Positions 1 to 10,295 of a DNA stretch of 64,000 nucleotides are shown here, piece after piece; position 1 is the first letter of the stretch, and each line of letters opens with the position of its first letter. The DNA is from an uncultured Myxococcales bacterium. Lineage in GTDB: Bacteria; Myxococcota_A; Bradymonadia; UBA7976; VGTA01. The stretch is taken from contig CAKZRU010000060.1 in NCBI GenBank assembly GCA_937146725.1, positions 62,001 through 126,000 on the forward strand, given 5' to 3'. Below the pieces are notes generated by a model, which worked only from the letters and a program-made list of their open reading frames with translations, was not told the DNA's origin and did not search any database. The translations under genes were made by a program, and so were the position numbers.

Positions 1-2870
1 TATTGTTCTCCTTCTCGGGCTGGTATCGGGGAGAAAGCCGGAATGAATGGAGGTCGGTTTTCAATAAAGGCGCGTGCTGTATATACGATACTTTGTGCAC
101 CAGCATCATCAACAGCTTGAGCAGTAATATCAATAAATCCATTATCTTGTGTGGGGATAGTGAAGCGAGTCACTTGATTTGGACTGAGAGTCACTGTTTC
201 AACTTGACCTTGTAAGGTGACAGTGACGGTAATATCATCGAATTCACCGGGATCTCTTGGTGTAACAAAAACAGTAAGATCTTCACCCTCGCCCACATTC
301 ATACCGGTGTTAAGTTCAACTGTGGGAGGAGCATTAAGTACTGTCACTGTGATAGAATCTTCGACAAAACCACTTTGGTCAGACACTCTGACCAACACAT
401 CATATTGGCCTTCATTAGGAAAAGACCATGATACCGTGGCTGAGTCACTTTCAAGATCAAAAGCACCATCTTGATCAAAATCAAACTCGTAGGTGAGAGG
501 ATCAGTATCGATTGCATCCACATGGAAACGCACAGGTGAACCTTCAAAATACGGCGCTTCAGTTTCTATACTGATGCCTTGTAGCTGAGGTGGCTGGCCG
601 GCGATTAGGATTTCTTTTTCAATGATACTTTCGCCTAAATCCTTATCTCGAACTAAGCAGCGAATAAGATAGCTTCCTTCTTGTGCAAAAGAGATTGTTT
701 GGCGCGCATCAGAATTGAGGATCTCAAAAACCCCATCTTGATTCATATCCCAAGAGTAAGTGAGGGTTTCGGCATCAATGTAACTTGGATCAGTACCTTG
801 AGCAACGACTTCAAAACTTGCGCCTTGGTTAGCGGTGGCTACAACCCCATTCCGAACTTGATCACCTTCAAACTGCAGGCTTGCACCTGGTGGTAGGTTA
901 GCCACATTAAGTACCATGGCACGGGTCGCAAAGGCGCCTTCATCATCACTGACCCGTACTTTTATATTATATAGACCGCTATCAGGAAATTGGTAGTTTA
1001 GTGTAGAGGCACTTTGAGAAATCTCATATCCTTCTTGGCCATCAAGATCAAAGTCATATGTTAGTAAATCAAAGCGACCTTGATCGCTAGCACTGACAAC
1101 AAACTGTACATTTGACCCTTCACTCGCTTCACCGTTCATCGTCAAGTTACTGATCACAGGAGCAACATTCTGAATCGAAAGAGGATAAGAGAACTGACTG
1201 CTCGCCCCCTGATGATCACTGACCTCAACGCGCACAATATAACTGCCATCTTCATCAAAGACAGCACTTGCCTCACCTAAGGTATTTGTTCTTTCAAATA
1301 CTCCATCTCCATTAAAGTCAAAGCGGTAAGTGAGAGGGTCTTGACCAGGATCACTCGCTTGTACCACAAAGCGGACTTCAGCGCCTTCTGAACTTGGATT
1401 ATTCGCAAGAACTTGTTGAATGACTGGTGGACGGTTATTCACAACGACTTCTAAAGGCACAATGGTTGAGCCTCCATCAGTATCACTGACTCTAGCTTGG
1501 GCATTATACACACCATCTTGTGGGTAAATATGGCTACTGTTTACTTCGACAGGTTCAAAGTTTCCTGTACCTTCCCAATCGATTTCATAACTGAGCTCAT
1601 CTTGGATACCAACATCAGAACCACTTAAAACAACCTCTAAGCGCCCTCCTTCACCAATAGGGCTGTTGGTATCGCTTCGAGTCATCAATGGGGCTACATT
1701 GCGGATATTGACAATCACTTGATCTCGATCAACCTTACCCAAAGGGTCTTCAACTTCAACTGCGACGGGATAATCACCATCTTGAGCATACGTGATAAGA
1801 ATGTTTGCTCCTTCTGATTCTAAGCCTGCTTCTCCAAAAATACCATTTTGATTTAAGTCCCAACGAAAGATCAGATCGGCCCCTTCAAGATCAAAGGAAA
1901 AAGCCGCCGAAAGTTGAATCTCTTGTCCTTCATTGCCATTGTACGGTCCATTAAGATCAGCGATGGGACAGGCATTATCAGGGTCAAGGTCAGCATTATA
2001 GATCGCTCGTTTACTGAGATTATCTAAGCCAAAAACTGCGTCAGCAGGTTGATAGCGTACCAAGTTTCTTGCCTCAGCCAAGGCTTGAACTCGATTTGCC
2101 TCAACTTGCACGATGGTAATGAGGTTCACTGTTTGACGAGCCGGTACTGTGATTTCATTAAAACGCCAAGATAAGGTTCGGGCAACAGGATCATGGTTGA
2201 GAGCATCCGGAGAGACACCGCCGGCTCCTTGATATAAAACGACCACATTACTCCGACCAGAATTAGCTTGGTCGTCATCGATTAACACCCAACGATCACT
2301 AAGGTTAAACTCTGCATCATAACTTGATGTACGCCAAACCTGAGAATCCACTGACCCTAGTGTACTTAAAGGTTTTAGAGATCCAAGACTCACCGAAATC
2401 GTTTTTGCTTGGGTACTCGGGTTATAAAAACGGTCGAGAACCCGCACAAAACCATCGGCATTTGCCGGTCCATCTAGCGGTATATATATTCGCCTTTCAA
2501 CCTCAATCCCTTCTAAAGTTTGCATAGCCATCGCTCTTTGGCTACCACTCAGTTCTATACTGCTTGCAGCCCCCTGAGCATCATAAATCTGAGAACTTAG
2601 ACAGGGAGAGCATTGGCCTTCTGAACAGGCTGCTTGAACACAAAGCAAGGGCCAATTCTGCAGATGATTACTCAGATTTAAAGTTCCCGACTGTTGGTCA
2701 CTGATTTGAAAAGTGAAGCCATTGGGAGTGGTTAAAGAGACGTCAGCAAAAACAGTTGGTTGATAAATAAGACTCAAACTGCTGACCAAACATAGCATTT
2801 GTCCAAGAGCCTTTGAGTATTGTAGGCACTGTTTTAGAAACTTAACGAAGTGTTGAGGTTCTGGGTACAT
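1..2870 (-). CDS. Exported multi-PKD-domain protein (C-terminus beyond window)
   Basis: The frame is open from an ATG at 2868-2870 to the left window edge, so only the N-terminal ~956 residues are visible. It begins with a signal peptide (hydrophobic stretch near residues 22-40, cleavage near VFA-D). A ~290-residue N-terminal region follows, with a Cys cluster (CVQAACSEGQCSPC, near residues 76-90). At least seven complete Ig-like PKD repeats of ~85 residues come next, each opening with a proline/'EG' strand and carrying D-x-D-x-DG-like turns such as YDFDLDGQEGYE and FDFNGDGVFE; an eighth begins at the edge. PKD repeats are extracellular beta-sandwich spacers, so a surface or secreted adhesin/structural protein is inferred. 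It lies 146 bp downstream of the TSP3/propeller gene on the same strand. Ligand and anchoring are unknown. Confidence 0.9.
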   Translation of the reverse strand, partial: MYPEPQHFVKFLKQCLQYSKALGQMLCLVSSLSLIYQPTVFADVSLTTPNGFTFQISDQQSGTLNLSNHLQNWPLLCVQAACSEGQCSPCLSSQIYDAQGAASSIELSGSQRAMAMQTLEGIEVERRIYIPLDGPANADGFVRVLDRFYNPSTQAKTISVSLGSLKPLSTLGSVDSQVWRTSSYDAEFNLSDRWVLIDDDQANSGRSNVVVLYQGAGGVSPDALNHDPVARTLSWRFNEITVPARQTVNLITIVQVEANRVQALAEARNLVRYQPADAVFGLDNLSKRAIYNADLDPDNACPIADLNGPYNGNEGQEIQLSAAFSFDLEGADLIFRWDLNQNGIFGEAGLESEGANILITYAQDGDYPVAVEVEDPLGKVDRDQVIVNIRNVAPLMTRSDTNSPIGEGGRLEVVLSGSDVGIQDELSYEIDWEGTGNFEPVEVNSSHIYPQDGVYNAQARVSDTDGGSTIVPLEVVVNNRPPVIQQVLANNPSSEGAEVRFVVQASDPGQDPLTYRFDFNGDGVFERTNTLGEASAVFDEDGSYIVRVEVSDHQGASSQFSYPLSIQNVAPVISNLTMNGEASEGSNVQFVVSASDQGRFDLLTYDFDLDGQEGYEISQSASTLNYQFPDSGLYNIKVRVSDDEGAFATRAMVLNVANLPPGASLQFEGDQVRNGVVATANQGASFEVVAQGTDPSYIDAETLTYSWDMNQDGVFEILNSDARQTISFAQEGSYLIRCLVRDKDLGESIIEKEILIAGQPPQLQGISIETEAPYFEGSPVRFHVDAIDTDPLTYEFDFDQDGAFDLESDSATVSWSFPNEGQYDVLVRVSDQSGFVEDSITVTVLNAPPTVELNTGMNVGEGEDLTVFVTPRDPGEFDDITVTVTLQGQVETVTLSPNQVTRFTIPTQDNGFIDITAQAVDDAGAQSIVYTARAFIENRPPFIPAFSPIPAREGEQ

Positions 2871-3016
2871 AAAAAATCTCGCAATTTGCTATTAGGTGCA
2901 GAGTAAGAGATGAAAAGCTAAGCAGTGGGTCATCTAAAGTACACACCAAGTGTAAACAATAGAGAGCCAAAGAGGAATGTTTATCCGAGATCAGTCGTCC
3001 AAGTCAAAGAACTGAG

Positions 3017-6000
3017 CTATGGCATTGCTGTTGCAGTAAAGGCAAAGACACCTTCTTGCCCAAGTCCCCAAAGTGTTCCTCGATCATCAAGAACAAAACG
3101 ACCTTTAATCGTGGACACACCATCTCGAGAGCCATAATGAGTCCATTGACCATCATGATAACGGCTGACGCCTTGCGGATGTGAGAAATATAATTGACCC
3201 TCTTGTTCGGCAATGGCATTGATCGGACCTGAAGGTAAGTGACTGCCTTGAGGATAGATGGTCAGCATCTCCTCTTTATATGCGGCAACACCGGCTGAAG
3301 TCCCAATCCATAAAGTTTGGTCTTCGCTAAAGTGTAAGCTGTAGATTGGCCCCTTGGTGATGATTTGATCATCAGAAAGCGCTTCTATCTCAACTTGGCT
3401 GAGTTCCGGTGGTAAAGGACTCGCGGCATTCAACACCACAAGACCTCGTGAAGTGCCGATATAAAGCTTACGTTGCATTGGATGCCAAGCTAAAGCGCGA
3501 ATATCATCACTAGGAAGCTTTTGAGCGGTATTTGCTACGGTGAGGACCGTTTCTTGACCGGTTCGTAGATTAATGAGTCCTCGATCACTGGCTAACCACA
3601 GAGTATTCACAGGATTATCAGGATCCAAAAGCATATCTTTAATCAATAGGCGATTGTCATCGAGTATTGGATCAGCATCAGTAATCCAGTTATTCGCAAT
3701 CTGTCGGGCAAGATAAGCCCCTTTAAGAACACAGGTTAAGCGCTTTGTCGCTTCTCCTAATTGTTGATAAGCTCGGCAATCTTGTAGTTCATAAGGAAGT
3801 GACTCGCTCGATATCTCAAAGCTTTGAGGCTCAAGTCCTTCTCCCCAATCTTCAGATTCTTGCAGAGGTGCATAAAGATCTTTGGTTTGAGTGTAACCGG
3901 CACCGAATTGGCCATCTTCTGCACTTGCTAAGTCGCCAAATGCTGTACTAAACATGGCATGTCCACGAGGAGAGGGCACAAGAACACCTTGACCATTCCC
4001 CCACAGGCCTCGAGTAGGAATATGCTGCTCGATTGCTCTAGAAGAATCAAGAACGCCTAGTCCTCCTGGTGAGGTTTCATCACCGCAAGTACTCAGTAGA
4101 AGGCCACTTGAACTGCTTTGACTTAGACGTACTCTAGAACGATCACCAAAGACCTGCTCGGGTAAAGTGCTTTTAAGAACATCAAGATCATATTCATCAT
4201 AAAAACGCTCTGAGCCCTCGGTATGAAAGTTTTGGTTGGGGTCATCTATATCCAAGGTCATAAGACCACCATAAACACGATCGTTGGTAGGTTTTGTGTA
4301 CATCCATAAGCGGTCTCCGGTATCTACCACGCTGAGTAGTGCAATAGTACCTGCTTCTACGGGAATACCGGTTCCGGGGAAAAGACTGACGATATCATTG
4401 GCCGGATCAGTAATCACCGGCTTGAACATACGTACCCCAGTCTCAGTGGTTACAATGACTCTTTGTTCATTGACGCTTAAATCGGTAATGAGGCTGCTTG
4501 GTAGCGTTCCATTTTGTCCACTATATACGGTTGTAAAGAAACCATTCACACCATAGCGGGCAACACCGCCTTGTGGCCCTCTAACCGCGATCCAAAACGT
4601 TTCATTTTCATATCCAAAACGAATGGTTTCACCACTTGGCAAATAAGGTTCATTATCAGCAATAAACTCCTGCCAAGCATTGAGTGTATTCGTGTCAGCA
4701 TCTAAAGAAGCGCTGGCAATTCCGTCTTGGGCACCTACCCAAATTGTATCTGCAGCACCAAAAACTGCCGTAAAGGGTGGAGTCAAGGAAGGTAAGGGGA
4801 ATGAAACCGGTTCGGCATCACTGTTGATATCAAGTTGATAAACGCTAGCATTAGTAGTGACCCACAGATAGCCAGAATAATAATGAATATCAAAGATTGG
4901 GGCTTCCATGATAAGCGTTTGTACGCCTGAGGGTGTACGTTTATATAAACCATTTGGTGTAGCTAGCCATGCTTCTCCACTTTCGGTCATATATGCATCA
5001 AGAATACAGGTTTGCCCTTCGATTTCATAGTGTTGCCAAAGACCACCACCACTATGAATACCACCGGTGGAGCCCAAGCCATCAGTACGGCCATTTGTGC
5101 TCATATCACTCGCACTGCCAAGTATAATTCCACCGGATTGATTTTCAATAATGACTCGTGTTTTAGCGCTTTGAAGTGCCATAATTGCAGGTGGACTTGT
5201 GACTTGTTCGGGGGCAGAATGAACAACACCTTGATCGGTAGCAAAATAGTAGCCTTGAGCTCGTTTTAGTACTTCATATGCATTGAGAGGTAAACGAATA
5301 CTCTCTTCAACCGGCAGGCTAGGATCAAAGAAGATGACTTCTTGCTCAGCTAAAATGATCAAAGTTTGGTCGGCTTCGTTAGTATTCGCTTTTTTAATTT
5401 TACGCACACCAGTCATCCCATCGATGGTTGCCACTTCAACCACTGTTTCAGGTGTACTAAGATCAATGTTATAAAGACTTGAGTTAATGGCAAACCAGAG
5501 CTGATTATTTGCGGAGTCATGGTACAGCTGAGTTATAGTTGGATTCATCAGCATGGCCACATCAATGTTGGTGACAGAGTCGCGTCCTACCCAATATAAA
5601 CCATAGTCAGTGGCAACATAGGCACCAGTTTCCACTGAAGCTACATCATAAATCTCGCTCACCCCATATGAGCTTAAGTCGATTTCATAGGCACTATAGC
5701 TTCCACTTACCCCTTCATAACGAAGTACGGATAAGGCCTTGCCATTGACAACCCATAGTCCATTCAGCGACAGTTGAGCTTCATCTTGACTGTACAGTGG
5801 CGCAAGTTTGGTTGTTTGAGATGACCATAGACCATAAGAGCTACGATACTTTGTTTCACTGTAAGCATCTAAATCATAGCTATCAGTTAAAGCAAACTTG
5901 GATAAGCCACCACGACTAGCGACCCATAAGTAATCATCACCTAAGTAAAAGTCATAAACATCACCGTCATATCCTGTAAAGAGTAATGAACTTTGACAGG

Positions 6001-6892
6001 CAAGGCTATCTCGCTCGACCGCAGGTAGTAGTGGGCAAGGATCATCAGCATCAGCCAAGCCATCAGCATCAAAGTCATCGGCGCATGCTGTTCCTCGACC
6101 TTGAAGAGCTTCTTCAGGGCTTGCACCCTGCTCCGGATCAGCTGTGAATGGACAGGTATCAGCCCAATCATAAATGCCATCGTCATCATCATCTAGATCA
6201 CAAGCATTACCTAGACCATCTCCATCATTATCCAAGCCCTTTGAAGGCACAGTTGGACAAAGATCATTACCATCAAGGAAGCCGTCACCATCACTATCGG
6301 CAATAGAAGGATCTGTGCCCAACTCCATTTCCTGCATGGCATTGAGTCCATCACCATCTAAGTCATCATCACAGGCATCACCTTGGCCATCCCAGTCGCT
6401 GTCTCGCTGATCATTATTGGGCACACCTAAGCAATTATCATTCGCTACTGAGCCACCCATGCCATCGGCGCGATAATCTAGGATTTGATCCATATCATCA
6501 TCATCGCAGGCATCGCCCTTACCATCCATATCACCATCTAATTGTTCTGGATTTGGCACATCAGGGCAGTTATCCACTTCATCAGCGACTCCATCCATAT
6601 CTTGATCAGGAGGAGGAGGTGGCTCCATATCCATATCGACATCAAGGATCATGTCAGGTTCGAGCATATCGACCTCAACTTCCATGTCTACTTCGACCGT
6701 TTCACCGGCATAAACACCGGGTTTGGTATATGGCTCAAAGTCATCAAAGTCGATCGTACATGCACTTAGACTTAAGGATAGGGCACTTAAGTTGATGAGT
6801 AACCAAGGATAAGTGGAGGCATTAAAAGTGCTCATATTTTGCTCTGCTTTGCTTATTGTTTGGTCAAAAATATCTTTTGTGGAAACGCTCAT
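3017..6892 (-). CDS. TSP3-repeat lipoprotein with two-component-regulator-like beta-propeller
   Basis: This 1,291-residue protein has a lipobox-like LSLSAC (Cys near residue 45), indicating a lipoprotein. An acidic Met/Asp linker and a PPPPP stretch follow. Several thrombospondin type 3-like calcium-binding repeats (D-x-DGxxD...CP..PN pattern, residues ~95-300) come next. The remaining ~900 residues are rich in propeller motifs such as LWIGTSAGVAAY, LYIGTSRGLVVL and TIWVGAQDGIA, typical of Reg_prop blades. The first ATG overlaps the upstream stop as ATGA and has GAGGTG six bases before it, so it is probably translationally coupled; an internal ATG at codon 20 (6833-6835) would give a more normal signal peptide. 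No histidine kinase module is present, so an extracytoplasmic binding or scaffold role is inferred. Confidence 0.88.
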   Translation of the reverse strand: MSVSTKDIFDQTISKAEQNMSTFNASTYPWLLINLSALSLSLSACTIDFDDFEPYTKPGVYAGETVEVDMEVEVDMLEPDMILDVDMDMEPPPPPDQDMDGVADEVDNCPDVPNPEQLDGDMDGKGDACDDDDMDQILDYRADGMGGSVANDNCLGVPNNDQRDSDWDGQGDACDDDLDGDGLNAMQEMELGTDPSIADSDGDGFLDGNDLCPTVPSKGLDNDGDGLGNACDLDDDDDGIYDWADTCPFTADPEQGASPEEALQGRGTACADDFDADGLADADDPCPLLPAVERDSLACQSSLLFTGYDGDVYDFYLGDDYLWVASRGGLSKFALTDSYDLDAYSETKYRSSYGLWSSQTTKLAPLYSQDEAQLSLNGLWVVNGKALSVLRYEGVSGSYSAYEIDLSSYGVSEIYDVASVETGAYVATDYGLYWVGRDSVTNIDVAMLMNPTITQLYHDSANNQLWFAINSSLYNIDLSTPETVVEVATIDGMTGVRKIKKANTNEADQTLIILAEQEVIFFDPSLPVEESIRLPLNAYEVLKRAQGYYFATDQGVVHSAPEQVTSPPAIMALQSAKTRVIIENQSGGIILGSASDMSTNGRTDGLGSTGGIHSGGGLWQHYEIEGQTCILDAYMTESGEAWLATPNGLYKRTPSGVQTLIMEAPIFDIHYYSGYLWVTTNASVYQLDINSDAEPVSFPLPSLTPPFTAVFGAADTIWVGAQDGIASASLDADTNTLNAWQEFIADNEPYLPSGETIRFGYENETFWIAVRGPQGGVARYGVNGFFTTVYSGQNGTLPSSLITDLSVNEQRVIVTTETGVRMFKPVITDPANDIVSLFPGTGIPVEAGTIALLSVVDTGDRLWMYTKPTNDRVYGGLMTLDIDDPNQNFHTEGSERFYDEYDLDVLKSTLPEQVFGDRSRVRLSQSSSSGLLLSTCGDETSPGGLGVLDSSRAIEQHIPTRGLWGNGQGVLVPSPRGHAMFSTAFGDLASAEDGQFGAGYTQTKDLYAPLQESEDWGEGLEPQSFEISSESLPYELQDCRAYQQLGEATKRLTCVLKGAYLARQIANNWITDADPILDDNRLLIKDMLLDPDNPVNTLWLASDRGLINLRTGQETVLTVANTAQKLPSDDIRALAWHPMQRKLYIGTSRGLVVLNAASPLPPELSQVEIEALSDDQIITKGPIYSLHFSEDQTLWIGTSAGVAAYKEEMLTIYPQGSHLPSGPINAIAEQEGQLYFSHPQGVSRYHDGQWTHYGSRDGVSTIKGRFVLDDRGTLWGLGQEGVFAFTATAMP

Positions 6893-8079
6893 GGTTGCAC
6901 CTCAAGTTTTACGGTTGCTCGTTGATCTTGAGAAGACCAAGCGTTTGGCAGGCTCGCTTGAGAATTGTCATCGGCTTCCATCATCCATAAAACACCGCCG
7001 GTGGTTAGACTCGTGACGCCTAAGCCAATTAATACATTGGTCAGCATCACCCAACGATTGCCCACTTCGATGTCTTGTGTGGCAATTAACTTTTGCTCTG
7101 CTTTGCGTGCATCAAGATCAGCGTATAAGCCTTGAGCAGACAGCCCAGTAAAGACACTACCACCAAGCAGGGCTGCACCTGTCCCCATAACGATCCAAGG
7201 CGTTACTGTATCCTTTTCTTTAGGCTCTAGACTGAGTTGCTGTAAACCAGCCTCAACCAAGACCACATCTACAGTCATCGGTTCTTGTGGACGGATCGAA
7301 ATCTTTTTGGTCCAAGTGTTATACCCAGGTTTGCTGATTTGTATTTCTCTGACCCCTTGTCTAATCAGAATGGGTTCAGTGATCGGACTTTCTCCTTTGA
7401 GGCGACGATCGATATAAACTTGGGCACCAACTCGATTAATCAAGAATTTAACCGGAGCCACTTCACGCTCGCTATAAAGGCTCAGAGCTACTTGAGAAGA
7501 CGCACCCTCTTGTAGTTTTAGAGTTTGGCTTGTGGGCACATAGCCATCTAATTCAGCGATGATCTTATAAGTTCCCGGTAGTAGCTTCATTCGGTGTGGA
7601 GTTTGACCAACCGAACCATTTGCTCGCTCATTGATATACAAGTAAGCACCACTAGGTTGGCTAGTAATCATCACTTCCTCATATTGATTTTGCAAACGCC
7701 CCTGTAAACCTCGGATACGATTAATCGCTTCCGGAACACGTCCATCTCCTGGTGCTCGGTCGATAAACTGCTGGAAGTATTTAAGAGCTTTACGCCAATC
7801 TTGAGCTCGTTCATAGAAAAGAGCAATATCATAAAGATACTCTGGCACAGGATTAATGCTAATGGCTCGACGCATCGCTTCTGCGGCCTCTGCATATTTG
7901 CCCTGTGAAGCTGCTATTTTAGATTGTTCCATAGCGGCATCAAACCTAGGGTTGCTCTTTCCAGTTTGAGCAAGGCTTTCATCGGAAAGAAAGGCCGAGC
8001 TGCCCAAGAAGAAAATAAGGCTCCAAACAAGTAGGAAGCTTAATCGGTTCCATTTGAGATATGTAGATGTTTTAATCAT
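6889..8079 (-). CDS. Exported TPR/PEGA-domain protein
   Basis: This 396-residue protein has an N-terminal signal peptide (hydrophobic ~14-30, cleavage near SLA-Q). TPR-like helices cover residues ~45-120 (SQGKYAEAAEAMRRAI, DWRKALKYFQQFIDRAPGD). Two PEGA-type segments follow (ITSQPSGAYLYINERANG and FLINRVGAQVYIDRRLKGE), then a C-terminal part with two hydrophobic segments (near 295-312 and 347-365). PEGA domains are small extracytoplasmic beta-domains common in myxobacteria. AGAGG precedes the ATG by seven bases. It is the first gene of a coupled pair, and its stop overlaps the start of the TSP3/propeller lipoprotein, so the two probably work together in the envelope. The specific function is unknown. 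Confidence 0.9.
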   Translation of the reverse strand: MIKTSTYLKWNRLSFLLVWSLIFFLGSSAFLSDESLAQTGKSNPRFDAAMEQSKIAASQGKYAEAAEAMRRAISINPVPEYLYDIALFYERAQDWRKALKYFQQFIDRAPGDGRVPEAINRIRGLQGRLQNQYEEVMITSQPSGAYLYINERANGSVGQTPHRMKLLPGTYKIIAELDGYVPTSQTLKLQEGASSQVALSLYSEREVAPVKFLINRVGAQVYIDRRLKGESPITEPILIRQGVREIQISKPGYNTWTKKISIRPQEPMTVDVVLVEAGLQQLSLEPKEKDTVTPWIVMGTGAALLGGSVFTGLSAQGLYADLDARKAEQKLIATQDIEVGNRWVMLTNVLIGLGVTSLTTGGVLWMMEADDNSQASLPNAWSSQDQRATVKLEVQP

Positions 8080-8267
8080 ATTAATCCTCTAGCTGTCATA
8101 CTCCTCTTAAAACAATAGAAGAGTTAGGCGATCGCTAGCCGATGTTAGTTGAGCCTTAGCTAGGGTTCAAGCATTGTTATTGAAATGCATGAAATTGACC
8201 CAAGATTTTTAGTGACTCAGTTTTAGTAAATACAATGTGCGAGCTTGTATATTGACAAGCAAATATA

Positions 8268-9431
8268 TTAACGACCAAAGAGTTCTTTAGAGATGATGAG
8301 GCGTTGGATTTGACTCGTTCCCTCATAGATTTGGAAAATCTTGGAATCTCTTAAGAGTTTCTCAACCGGATACTCCGTATTAAAGCCATTGCCTCCAAAA
8401 ACTTGTACAGCATCACTTGCAACTCGATGGGCTGTATCTGCAGCAAAGCACTTAGCCATAGAAGCATACATGGTATTTCTAACGCCTTGATCAATCGTCC
8501 AGGCGGCCTTCCAAACCAATAGGCGAGCGGCTTCTATATCTTTGGCCATATCTGCGATCATAAAGCTGACGGCTTGATGCTTAGCAATCGGACGGCCCAT
8601 TGTTTCACGCTCCTTGGCATAATCTACCGCATGCTCATAAGCTGCTCTTGCCAAACCAACCGCACCAGCAGCAACAAGAGGACGAGTAATATCAAAGGCC
8701 TTCATCGCAATTTTGAAACCTTCGCCTTCTTCACCAAGACGATTTGCAACAGGAACGACAACATCTTCAAACTTGACTCCACGAGTGTCACTCGCTCGTT
8801 GACCCATATTCCATTCTTTACGACCAAGGGTAATGCCAGTGCTATCTGCATCAACAATAAAGCCAGTCATCCCACGATTTCCTGCGCTTGGATCGGTTTT
8901 AGCTAAAACAAAAAACCAGTTTGCCTTGCCGGCGTTAGTGATCCACATTTTTTCACCATTGATGACATATTCATCACCACGACGAACTGCAGTTGTTTTA
9001 AGTGAGGCTACATCGGAACCGGCATTGGGCTCAGTTACGCCATAGGCTGCAAAAAGTAGCTCTTCGTTCATACGACCTAAGTACTTTTTCTTTTGTTCTT
9101 CGTTACCGGCAACAATCACCGGTGCTTCAGCCAAAGTATTAGCTTCGATAATGGTTGATATCCCTGTACATCCCCAAGCATTTTCTTCGGCAAGAACAAC
9201 CCCATCCAAAACGCCTAAGCCAAGACCACCATAGTTTTCAGGGATATGAGTGTTAATCAAGCCAAGTTCCCATGCTTCTTTTAACACTTCCATAGGGAAC
9301 TCACCCGAGTGGTCGTGATGTGATGAAATAGGTCGGATTCTTTCCTTAGCAAAGGTTCGGGCCATTCTTTGTAGGGCTTCTTGATCTTCATTGAGCTTAA
9401 AGCTGACACCACCACTTGTTGATTTAGACAT
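8268..9431 (-). CDS. Acyl-CoA dehydrogenase
   Basis: This 387-residue FAD enzyme, of normal family length, would catalyse alpha,beta-dehydrogenation of acyl-CoA thioesters in fatty-acid or branched-chain degradation, passing electrons to ETF. Visible signatures are the N-terminal helical domain, [12 protein letters not shown] and [20 protein letters not shown] in the beta domain, and the C-terminal [20 protein letters not shown] plus [12 protein letters not shown], whose Glu corresponds to the catalytic base of medium/short-chain enzymes. The start at 9431 is chosen because GGAG lies seven bases upstream; an ATG four codons earlier has no ribosome-binding site. No ETF or other beta-oxidation gene is nearby, so chain-length specificity cannot be assigned. 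Confidence 0.96.
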   Translation of the reverse strand: MSKSTSGGVSFKLNEDQEALQRMARTFAKERIRPISSHHDHSGEFPMEVLKEAWELGLINTHIPENYGGLGLGVLDGVVLAEENAWGCTGISTIIEANTLAEAPVIVAGNEEQKKKYLGRMNEELLFAAYGVTEPNAGSDVASLKTTAVRRGDEYVINGEKMWITNAGKANWFFVLAKTDPSAGNRGMTGFIVDADSTGITLGRKEWNMGQRASDTRGVKFEDVVVPVANRLGEEGEGFKIAMKAFDITRPLVAAGAVGLARAAYEHAVDYAKERETMGRPIAKHQAVSFMIADMAKDIEAARLLVWKAAWTIDQGVRNTMYASMAKCFAADTAHRVASDAVQVFGGNGFNTEYPVEKLLRDSKIFQIYEGTSQIQRLIISKELFGR

Positions 9432-9539
9432 TGTTGACTCCATAGATAAAAAAGAGTTGTTTCTTTATGGCTATTTAGCACATCATTAATATTGGTTTCT
9501 CTGCTGAGAAACATCACTTAGCAGATAGGTTCTAAGGTA

Positions 9540-10256
9540 TTGCAGTGCATAATTGCTGATAATCTACAGTGGAGAGCGTCATTGATCAAATATATCCCAA
9601 AAACTCTTGCTTTTTTATTGCGAATATCGGCTTTTCACTTGATCTTTGTGGCCATACAAGTCTCTAACTTTTCGCTGCAAGCCCAAGAGGTCTTTGAGCT
9701 TGGCAGTTCGGCTAAACCCCTCAAAAAGATGAGGGAAATCCCGAAAAGATATGAGCCTTTTAAGTTTCCAACCTTAAAAGTTCTTCAAAAATATGAGGGC
9801 GAACAGCATCAAGGGGTCTTGTATCTCAGTACAACACAAAGAGAAAAGTACCGAGTACATTTCTGTGAGCAAAGACTGTGCGATCGCCATGGGCAAGTTC
9901 TTAACCCAAAACACAAGGGGCCTAAACAGGCCTTAGCAAGTTTTCCTGTTCAGCAAAAAGAGATAGGAAATGATCAACAGGGCTTGGCGATCTTTGTGAT
10001 GGATGCTCAAGGTGAACTGTGGCTTAGCTTTGAGGCCAAAGCTAAATATTTTCATCATTCTAGCTTGCTCGCCGGAGGACCGGTTGCGGCCGCTGGTGAA
10101 ATGATCGTTTTTCAAGGAAAACTCTACGGGATCAATAACCAAAGTGGACATTATCAACCGCCACCGCTTGTAATTAAAAGAGTGTTATCAGTACTTCATG
10201 CAAAAGGAATGGATACCCAAGATATTCTCATAAAAAAGTTTGGATCGGATTTTTAA
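9540..10256 (+). CDS. Exported protein with HSS...SGHY motif, unknown function
   Basis: This 238-residue protein has a long N-terminal hydrophobic segment (residues ~23-45) ending in LQAQE, consistent with a signal peptide (cleavage near LQA-Q). The mature part has two nearby cysteines (FCEQRLCDRHG). Its C-terminal half carries a strikingly conserved-looking run, HSSLLAGGPVAAAGEM followed by INNQSGHYQP. I recall a similar HSS-x-GxPVAxAGE...SGHY pattern in uncharacterised bacterial secreted proteins and effectors, but cannot verify this. Divergent from the acyl-CoA dehydrogenase gene and convergent with the DUF2400 gene. The start is uncertain: no clear ribosome-binding site precedes 9540. Confidence 0.75.
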   Translation: MQCIIADNLQWRASLIKYIPKTLAFLLRISAFHLIFVAIQVSNFSLQAQEVFELGSSAKPLKKMREIPKRYEPFKFPTLKVLQKYEGEQHQGVLYLSTTQREKYRVHFCEQRLCDRHGQVLNPKHKGPKQALASFPVQQKEIGNDQQGLAIFVMDAQGELWLSFEAKAKYFHHSSLLAGGPVAAAGEMIVFQGKLYGINNQSGHYQPPPLVIKRVLSVLHAKGMDTQDILIKKFGSDF

Positions 10257-10295
10257 TTAGAGAAAAATAGCATTGATTGATGAGGTAGTTTATTT

